Source of the DNA: Desulfobulbaceae bacterium
Lineage (GTDB): Bacteria; Desulfobacterota; Desulfobulbia; Desulfobulbales; Desulfocapsaceae
Direction of reading: 5' to 3'
Length of the DNA: 13,963 bases
Assembly (NCBI GenBank): GCA_031256095.1
Contig: JAIRRG010000008.1
Coordinates: 1-13,963 of the forward strand
Both the position numbers and the translations under genes were made by a program. The notes under the pieces are model-generated. The model did not search any database, had not been told where the DNA came from, and saw nothing but the letters and a program-made list of their open reading frames with translations. Positions 8,571-13,963 of the stretch are shown piece after piece. Position 1 is the stretch's first letter. Each line of letters begins with the position of its first letter.

Positions 8571-9625
8571 ATGAATCCGTTAGGGCGAATCGTAAGGAGC
8601 GGATGAAGGTGCGGTCATCGGCGGACAAGCGCGCTGTCACGCCGCTCGCGTCCTGGTGGCGGCTGATCGCCCAGCGTTTGCCGCGGCGGGAAAAAAACCA
8701 CCGCCGCCTCGGCCAGCCGGGTTTTATCCCGGTCGCTGAAGCGGAGCGGCGCCGGGCGAAAATGGTCAGGGCCTTAGGTGTGGCTTTGGCCATGGCGACT
8801 CTCCTGGGGACGGTATGGTTTGCTGGGCCGCGTTTCTTTTCGGGCTTCCTCGCTTCTCTTTCATATGTGCAAATCAGCGCCGTGCGTGTCCATGGCACCC
8901 ATGTCGTTGACGTGAAAAGGATTAAAGAACTTGCCGGCATCGTCGAAAACCGCTCCTCAATGCTGACCATCGACGAGGCCGCTGTCGCTGAACGTATCCG
9001 CACTGATCCCTGGGTCAGTGATGCCACGGTGCGACGCGATTGGCTGGATATGGCCGTTGACATTACCATCACCGAAAATGAACCGGTGGCTTTGGTCAAC
9101 CGCCGTGGCCAGGGCGGCCCGGAATTGTGGTACGCCGATGCCCGCGGCGATGGTTTTTTACCGATGAAGGTTGGTCAGGATGCCGATTATCCGGTGATTT
9201 CCGGCCTGGATTGTCTCGCCAATGAAAAGGAGCGGCACGAGGCGCTGGCCGCGATTATGTTTTTTTTGAAAAAGGCGGCGCGGGTCACGAAGGATGCCCG
9301 GCAGAAAAACCTGTATTTGACGACACCGACCATCTCGGAAATTCTCGTGACGCCGGAGAAGAGACTGGTTCTTTTTCTTGTCGATTACCCATTTCCGATT
9401 TTCCTTGGCAACAATACCCAAAAACAATTCGCGTATCTCGGTGATGCTTTGGGAAAATTGTACGGTGATATGAAAAACATCAAGATTGAAGACATAGTGG
9501 CCATTGAAGTCGGCTATTACGGTGACGAGCGCATACGGCTCATCAGGAAAATTGGCAAAGAAGAGGGCGGCGGCAACATCACAGGCAGCGAATCCGCCAA
9601 TCGGCATATGAGGCAGCTTTTGTGA
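8564..9625 (+). CDS. ftsQ: Cell division protein FtsQ (POTRA-domain divisome protein)
   Basis: FtsQ is a bitopic inner membrane protein that links early and late divisome parts, mainly through FtsB and FtsL. The protein has 353 residues. It has a long, strongly basic cytoplasmic tail (1 to about 66), one membrane segment (about 68-90) and a POTRA domain (about 101-173) that opens with ISAVRVHG and holds DPWVSDATVRRDW and ENEPVAL. A beta domain follows, where YADARGDGF and the DYPVISGLD stretch match the family pattern. The C-terminus beyond about 330 is Gly/Ser/Asn-rich. The identification rests on this architecture and on its place between murB and ftsA, since FtsQ sequences diverge quickly. 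A run of eight T (9260-9267) falls within the coding frame. Confidence 0.92.
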   Translation: MVNESVRANRKERMKVRSSADKRAVTPLASWWRLIAQRLPRREKNHRRLGQPGFIPVAEAERRRAKMVRALGVALAMATLLGTVWFAGPRFFSGFLASLSYVQISAVRVHGTHVVDVKRIKELAGIVENRSSMLTIDEAAVAERIRTDPWVSDATVRRDWLDMAVDITITENEPVALVNRRGQGGPELWYADARGDGFLPMKVGQDADYPVISGLDCLANEKERHEALAAIMFFLKKAARVTKDARQKNLYLTTPTISEILVTPEKRLVLFLVDYPFPIFLGNNTQKQFAYLGDALGKLYGDMKNIKIEDIVAIEVGYYGDERIRLIRKIGKEEGGGNITGSESANRHMRQLL

Positions 9626-9658
9626 CAAGACTTATCAGGAAAGAAGCGCAGCGGGGTG

Positions 9659-10996
9659 ATGGCCATGCGAGATAAAAATTTGGAAGTACGACTGAAGGAT
9701 GAACGGGACGAGGAGCCTGAGCCAAATGCCGCTGGTGAACCAGCGGAAGGGATGGACGGAGAAGGCGAGATCATCGTTGGCGTCGATGTCGGCACTACCA
9801 AGGTATGCTGCGTCGTCGCTGAAGTAAACAGCAAGGGGATAGAAATTATCGGCACCGGTTTTGTCGCTTCCAGGGGAATCCGCAAGGGTGTGGTGGTCAG
9901 CATCGAGGAAACGGCGCAGTATATAAATGAGGCGATCAGCAAGGCGGAAGACCCGGCCGGCAGGAATATCCGTGAGTCGCGCTGTCCGGTTTATGTCTCG
10001 ATTGCTGGCAACCATATCCGTGGTTCCGCCAGTCTTGGCATCATTCTGCTTGGCGACCGGGCGATCAGCGAACGGGACGTCGAGCGGGTCAAAGATTTTG
10101 CCAGGACAGTCAAGGTGCCAAATGATCATGCCCAGATCTTTTCCGAGGCGCAGGAGTTCTCGGTCGATGATCATACCAACATCAAGGATCCACGCGGCAT
10201 GTCCGGCGTCCGCCTGTCCACCACCATGTACCTTGTGACCGCGGCGACCGGCGACTTGAACAACCTGCTCACCTGCTGCCAGAAGGCCGGGCTTGAGGTG
10301 TCGATGGACGGCATTGTGCTGAAATCGATCGCCTCGGCCGAGGCGGTGCTGAAGGCCGAGGAACGGGAAATGGGCGTTGTCCTCATCGACATCGGCGGCG
10401 GTACCACCGGCATCGCCGTCTACCATAACCACACCCTCCAGCATATCCGGGAAATCGCCTACGGCGGCCACGACCTGACCGAAATGCTGGCGAGCGAATG
10501 GCATACGCCAATGAGTGCCGCCGAAGAGCTGAAGGAAAAATTTGGCGCCGCCGATCCGGCAATCTTCAAGGATAACGAATATGCCACTATTCCCGCCCAG
10601 AACGGCGAAGAGAGCGGCAAAATTGCGCGGTCTGTAATGGCCAGGATGCTGGAGGAACGGATGCGGGAGCTCTTTCAGGTCATCAATGACGATCTGGTGA
10701 AGAACGGGGTGAAAGGCAAGATTAAATCCGGGGTGGTTCTCACCGGCGGCGGCGCTGAACTGGATGCCCTGATGCCGCTGGCGGAAACCGTTTTTGGCCT
10801 GCGGGTGCGGCGTGGTTATCCAGTTGCTTTCGCTGGCCGCGAGGCTAAGGAAATCGGCGGCGCCCGTTTTGCCACCGCCGCTGGGCTGGTCCGCCACGCC
10901 CAGAAAAATATCGGTGAGTATGGCGCCGAATGGGAAGGGGAAGGCTGGGGCGGAAAAGTCATGGCCTGGTTTAGGAAAAAGTTCTTGAGTAGGTGA
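9659..10996 (+). CDS. ftsA: Cell division protein FtsA (actin-like membrane tether of FtsZ)
   Basis: FtsA is an actin-fold ATPase that polymerises under the membrane, anchors FtsZ filaments and recruits later divisome proteins. With the ATG at 9659 it has 445 residues. It shows the phosphate-1 loop GVDVGTTKVCCV (41-52), the FtsA-specific 1C domain, the SGVRLS segment (182-187), the phosphate-2 loop IDIGGGTTGIAVY (243-255), the adenosine motif GVVLTGGGAELDAL (358-371) and a C-terminal amphipathic helix (about 431-445, Trp, Phe and several Lys/Arg) that fits the membrane-targeting sequence. An acidic extension of about 37 residues precedes the first beta strand. The start is uncertain: GTG 9656, ATG 9659 and ATG 9665 are all in frame, with AGGA at 9637-9640 and GGGG at 9653-9656 as possible ribosome sites. 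The 33-base gap after ftsQ holds nothing else I can name. Confidence 0.95.
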   Translation: MAMRDKNLEVRLKDERDEEPEPNAAGEPAEGMDGEGEIIVGVDVGTTKVCCVVAEVNSKGIEIIGTGFVASRGIRKGVVVSIEETAQYINEAISKAEDPAGRNIRESRCPVYVSIAGNHIRGSASLGIILLGDRAISERDVERVKDFARTVKVPNDHAQIFSEAQEFSVDDHTNIKDPRGMSGVRLSTTMYLVTAATGDLNNLLTCCQKAGLEVSMDGIVLKSIASAEAVLKAEEREMGVVLIDIGGGTTGIAVYHNHTLQHIREIAYGGHDLTEMLASEWHTPMSAAEELKEKFGAADPAIFKDNEYATIPAQNGEESGKIARSVMARMLEERMRELFQVINDDLVKNGVKGKIKSGVVLTGGGAELDALMPLAETVFGLRVRRGYPVAFAGREAKEIGGARFATAAGLVRHAQKNIGEYGAEWEGEGWGGKVMAWFRKKFLSR

Positions 10997-11007
10997 CAGA
11001 TATATTT

Positions 11008-11058
11008 CGCATGGCCGATGCCCGTGATACAGTTGTGCCATGCGCGAACATGTTTTTT
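11008..11058 (+). promoter_or_regulatory. Inverted repeat and T-run in the ftsA-ftsZ gap
   Basis: The 86-base gap between ftsA and ftsZ (10997-11082) contains a perfect 8-base inverted repeat. CGCATGGC at 11008-11015 pairs with GCCATGCG at 11037-11044 around a 21-base loop. The flanks TT (11006-11007) and GAA (11046-11048) could extend the stem past a two-base bulge. Six T follow at 11053-11058. It could be a weak terminator or attenuator that tunes ftsZ relative to ftsA, an mRNA processing or stability element, or a protein-binding site. The loop is long and the T-run does not touch the stem, so a normal intrinsic terminator is unlikely. This is seen in the sequence only, and its function is inferred. 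Confidence 0.35.
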
Positions 11059-11082
11059 CGGGGTCGGGTGTAAGGGGGAAAT

Positions 11083-12291
11083 ATGACGTTTCGCGAAGCA
11101 GGACCGGAAGACAACAACGTCGGGGCAATAATCAAGGTGATAGGTGTTGGTGGGCGCGGCTGTTTGTCCGTCAATTCCATGGCCGGAAATGACATGCTGG
11201 GCGTTGAGTTGATCGCCGCCAATACCGACATGAAAGATCTGCGCGCCGCCAAGGTGAAGACGGTCTTGCAATTGGGGCCGACGCTGGCCAAGGGCAAGGG
11301 CGTTGGCATGAAGCCGGACCTGGGCGCTCAGGCCGCTGAAGAATCGCTCGACGAGATCAAGGATTTGCTCCGTGGTTGTGACATGCTGTTTATCGCCGCC
11401 GGCTTGGGCGGCGGCACCGGCACTGGCGCGGCGCCGGTCATTGCCAAAGCCAGCCGCGGCATGGATATCCTGACCGTGGCCGTAGTCGGTATGCCGTTCT
11501 TCTTCGAGGGAAATTTCAAAATCAGACTGGCCGATGATGGTTGGAAGGAACTCAGCAAATATACCGACGCCATCATCACCCTGCCCAATGACCGCTGCCT
11601 GTCACAAAAGGGGAAGGAAAGCATTGTCGACGCCACCGGCGCCATGGGCAAAGACGTGCTGATGCAGGCCGTGCAAGCCATCACCGATATGGTCAATCTG
11701 ACGGGTGCGTACAGCGGCCTTGATTTCAACGATGTCAACACGACGATGAAGGGGATGGGTAAAGCGGTCATCGGTGTTGGCCGGGCTTCCGGCGACAATC
11801 GCGTCATGGAAGCGGCCCAGAAGGCCATTGACAACCCGCTGATGGATGACTCGCGCATCGACGGCGCCAAAGGTTTGCTTTGGCACCTGCGCGGCAAGGG
11901 TGAGGATATTATCTTGGAGAATTTCGCCGTCGCCATCGAAATGATCACCAAACAATGCCACCAGGATGCCTTGATCAAATTCGGCATCAGCCAAGATGAA
12001 TCCCTGGGCGAGGATGTCGTCGTTTCCGTGGTCGCCACCGGCGTTGGCGAGCAAACCGATGTCCCCAAAAAGGGTAGCTTCGGCGATTCCATCCAAAAGG
12101 GAGGGCCATCAAGCGGTCCGATTGTCATCTCTGAGCCGCGCTTGCCGCCGAAAGGACCGCAAGTTCCATCGTCCGACTTCGGCGACGACCAACCGGTTTC
12201 CGGTCTGCCGAGAAACCATGTCGGCAACATCAAGATCGAGGATGATGAGACCGTCGGGCCGCAGCAATTCATCAGGAAGATAGCCAATTGA
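11083..12291 (+). CDS. ftsZ: Cell division protein FtsZ, divergent nucleotide-binding loops
   Basis: FtsZ is the tubulin-like GTPase that forms the cytokinetic ring. The protein has 402 residues. It shows the T1 region GVGGRGCL (21-28), NTD (47-49), the tubulin signature GGGTGTG (110-116), PFFFEG (138-143), PNDR (168-171), the T7 loop GLDFNDV (212-218), ASGDNR (235-240) and SRIDGAKGLL. A Pro/Gly/Ser-rich linker (about 322-390) leads to a C-terminal peptide with FIRKIAN (396-402), which should bind FtsA. Several positions depart from the usual consensus: T1 normally reads GVGGGGGN, the T3 loop reads GVGMKP (73-78) instead of GAGANP, and the usual Asn of T7 is Gly212. D214 and D217, needed for GTP hydrolysis in the next subunit, are kept. 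The start follows AGGGGG at 11073-11078 with a 4-base spacer. It remains an FtsZ by fold and position, perhaps with altered GTP handling. Confidence 0.94.
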   Translation: MTFREAGPEDNNVGAIIKVIGVGGRGCLSVNSMAGNDMLGVELIAANTDMKDLRAAKVKTVLQLGPTLAKGKGVGMKPDLGAQAAEESLDEIKDLLRGCDMLFIAAGLGGGTGTGAAPVIAKASRGMDILTVAVVGMPFFFEGNFKIRLADDGWKELSKYTDAIITLPNDRCLSQKGKESIVDATGAMGKDVLMQAVQAITDMVNLTGAYSGLDFNDVNTTMKGMGKAVIGVGRASGDNRVMEAAQKAIDNPLMDDSRIDGAKGLLWHLRGKGEDIILENFAVAIEMITKQCHQDALIKFGISQDESLGEDVVVSVVATGVGEQTDVPKKGSFGDSIQKGGPSSGPIVISEPRLPPKGPQVPSSDFGDDQPVSGLPRNHVGNIKIEDDETVGPQQFIRKIAN

Positions 12292-12294
12292 TTC

Positions 12295-13963
12295 ATGGCT
12301 GTGAGAGATCACGCCCGCCTGCCGCTCCGCCGTGACCTGTTCGCGGCGGAGCGTGGCGCCAGCCGCAAGAAATGGACGGGCAAACTGCCCGTCGCCCTCA
12401 TCTATCCCAACTCCTACCCGGTTGGCATGGCCAATCTGGGCATGCAGCTTGTCTATCACCTGCTGAACCAGGAGGATTCCCTCGTCGCCGAGCGTTTCTT
12501 CGCCGCCGAAGATGGCCCGCCGCTGTCGCTTGAATCCGGGCGGCCTCTGGCCGATTTTCCCATCATCATGGCCAGCGTCAGTTTCGAGGAAGATTTGCCC
12601 AACTTGGCCGCCATGCTGGTGCAGGGCGGCGTTGAAACCTTGGCGGCGCGGCGTAAGGCGACTATCTCCTCCGCCTCGCCGCTGGTGGTCATCGGCGGCG
12701 TGGCCTTGTCAGTCAATCCGGAGGTTGCCGCCCCCTTCGCCGACCTTCTGGTGATTGGCGAGGCCGAGGCGGTTTTGCCGCGGTTGATCGAGATGTTGTG
12801 GGAGGATTTGCATGAACCCCGCCTGGAACTGCTGGCTGCCCTTTGCCGCGCCCTGCCTGGTTGCTATCCACCGGCCTTGTACGAAGCGGTGTACGCCCAA
12901 GGCCGTTTCCTCGGCCACCGCCCCTTGGCGGACAATCTGCCCGCCCGCATCCAGCGCGCCTTTCCGGAAAATCTTGATGAGGCCGGATATTCGCGCCTCC
13001 TCTCTCCCCACTGTGAATTTGCCAATCTTTTTCTCATTGAAATGGGCCGCGGCTGTTCGCGCGCCTGCCGCTTCTGCGCCGCCGGTTTCGTCTACCGCCC
13101 GCCCCGGCAGTGGACAGAGGAGGCGATTGCCGCCGCTCTGGCGGCGAAACCCGCTGGCGTTGATCGCGTTGGTCTTTTGGGCATGGAGACGGCGCCGCCC
13201 AAGACTCTTGACCGGCTGACGCGGACGCTTGCCGGTGAAAACTGCGACCTATCTTTTTCCTCGTTGCGCGCCGACGCCCTCAGTGATTCGCTCTTGGAGC
13301 TTTTGGCGGGGAGCCATCTGAAAAGCGCCGCCATTGCCCCGGACGGCTGTTCCGAGCGGCTACGCCGCGTGATCAACAAGGGACTTTCCGAAGAGGCGCT
13401 GCTTGCCGCTGCCGGGCGCCTGGCCACTTCCGGTATCGTCAAATTAAAATTGTACTGGATGGTTGGCCTGCCAACGGAGAACGACGATGATCTCTATGAA
13501 GCGGCGCGGCTGGTGGAAAAGATCAAGGCGGCAATCGACCCGCTTGGCCGGGCGCGAGGCCGTGTCTGCGAGATAAGCCTGTCAGTCAATTGCTTTGTGC
13601 CCAAACCATGGACGCCGCTGCAATATCATATCTTCGGTGGTGAGCCTGACCCGAAAAATGCTGTAGCCGAGTTGCGCCGCCGCTTGCATCTGTTGCGGCG
13701 AGCCGTGCGTGGCTTGGCCAATGTCCGCTTCCGCCACGACAAACCGGAAAATATCCTCTGGCAGGCGGTTTTGGCCAAGGGCGACCGGCGGCTGGCTCCA
13801 GTTCTCCTCGACATGGCGGTGTCGGGTCGCCCGTGGACGCAGGCGATGAAGCGCCACGGCCTGGCGGTGGCCGATTACGCCGCCGCAACTGGCGATGCCG
13901 ATACCGTCTTCCCGTGGATGATTCTCGACCACGGCCTCAAAGATGGTTATCTTTGGCAGGAAT
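12295..13963 (+). CDS. B12-binding-like radical SAM protein, similar to the TIGR03960 family (3' partial)
   Basis: An open frame starts at ATG 12295, 3 bases after the ftsZ stop, and is still open at the window end (556 codons visible). The N-terminal part (about 30-165) resembles a cobalamin-binding domain: VALIYPNSYPVGMANLGMQ (33-51) and VIGEAEAVLPRL (153-164). I see no clear DxHxxG motif for base-off B12. The radical SAM core follows, with the cluster-binding CxxxCxxC at Cys254, Cys258 and Cys261 in the MGRGCSRACRFCAAG stretch (250-264), then MVGLPTE, FVPKPWTPLQ, LAKGDRRLAPVL and a late FPWMILDHG segment. These match my memory of the TIGR03960 radical SAM family, whose reaction is not known to me. 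A weak AGGAAG lies at 12274-12279, so translation may depend on coupling to ftsZ. By the position of the last motif, little of the protein should be missing. A role in division is only suggested by position. Confidence 0.88.
   Translation, partial: MAVRDHARLPLRRDLFAAERGASRKKWTGKLPVALIYPNSYPVGMANLGMQLVYHLLNQEDSLVAERFFAAEDGPPLSLESGRPLADFPIIMASVSFEEDLPNLAAMLVQGGVETLAARRKATISSASPLVVIGGVALSVNPEVAAPFADLLVIGEAEAVLPRLIEMLWEDLHEPRLELLAALCRALPGCYPPALYEAVYAQGRFLGHRPLADNLPARIQRAFPENLDEAGYSRLLSPHCEFANLFLIEMGRGCSRACRFCAAGFVYRPPRQWTEEAIAAALAAKPAGVDRVGLLGMETAPPKTLDRLTRTLAGENCDLSFSSLRADALSDSLLELLAGSHLKSAAIAPDGCSERLRRVINKGLSEEALLAAAGRLATSGIVKLKLYWMVGLPTENDDDLYEAARLVEKIKAAIDPLGRARGRVCEISLSVNCFVPKPWTPLQYHIFGGEPDPKNAVAELRRRLHLLRRAVRGLANVRFRHDKPENILWQAVLAKGDRRLAPVLLDMAVSGRPWTQAMKRHGLAVADYAAATGDADTVFPWMILDHGLKDGYLWQE

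Noticed and set aside
11005..11033. Possible promoter before ftsZ: an extended -10-like TGATACAGT at 11025-11033
   Set aside because: The sequence 17 bases upstream of it (TTTCGC) matches a -35 box poorly, and the segment overlaps the hairpin loop. It is too weak to list as a promoter.
9635..11128. A 497-codon open frame on the minus strand covering all of ftsA
   Set aside because: It lies antisense to a clearly conserved gene, its translation is rich in His, Pro and Gly without any domain I recognise, and long antisense frames are expected in GC-rich coding DNA.
11328..12296. A 322-codon minus-strand frame opposite ftsZ
   Set aside because: Its translation is low-complexity (Ser, Pro, Ala rich) and shadows the ftsZ codons. 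It has no ribosome site or family motif.
12512..13219. Short plus-strand frames in other phases within the radical SAM gene
   Set aside because: They lie inside the long frame that starts at 12295 and carries conserved radical SAM motifs. They are shadows, not signs of a frameshift.
1..13963. Mobile elements, CRISPR repeats, tRNA or rRNA genes, toxin-antitoxin or defence genes
   Set aside because: None was seen. The strand is filled with uninterrupted dcw genes of even character, with no direct repeats or integrase or transposase motifs.

Overview
The window is a compact, single-strand (+) division and cell wall (dcw) cluster. In order it holds a murE-murF fusion (5' end cut by the window), mraY, murD, murG, murC, murB, ftsQ, ftsA, ftsZ and a radical SAM gene (3' end cut by the window). 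Almost every base is coding. Neighbouring genes overlap or lie a few bases apart (ATGA overlaps at murD/murG and murC/murB, a 7-base overlap at murB/ftsQ, 1 to 8 bases elsewhere), so this reads as one operon. The only sizeable gaps are 30-33 bases before ftsA and 86 bases before ftsZ. The second gap holds an inverted repeat.

The enzymes cover nearly the whole cytoplasmic path to lipid II: MurB makes UDP-MurNAc; MurC, MurD, MurE and MurF add the peptide; MraY moves it to undecaprenyl phosphate; MurG adds GlcNAc. FtsQ, FtsA and FtsZ then supply the divisome. MurE carries the DNPR motif of meso-diaminopimelate-adding enzymes, so a Gram-negative type DAP peptidoglycan is expected. Two genes often found in such clusters are missing from their usual slots: ftsW (between murD and murG) and ddl (between murB and ftsQ).

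The organism is probably a GC-rich Gram-negative bacterium. The gene order, the MurG and FtsQ style, and the radical SAM gene directly after ftsZ recall Desulfobacterota (former Deltaproteobacteria). That placement is inference from general knowledge, not a database match.

Most of the window is ordinary core metabolism and I see no mobile element, CRISPR array, RNA gene or defence system. The points most worth a second look are an FtsZ whose nucleotide-binding loops depart from the consensus while its tubulin signature and T7 aspartates remain, the loss of ftsW from its slot, the MurE-MurF fusion, the hairpin before ftsZ, and the radical SAM protein coupled to ftsZ.
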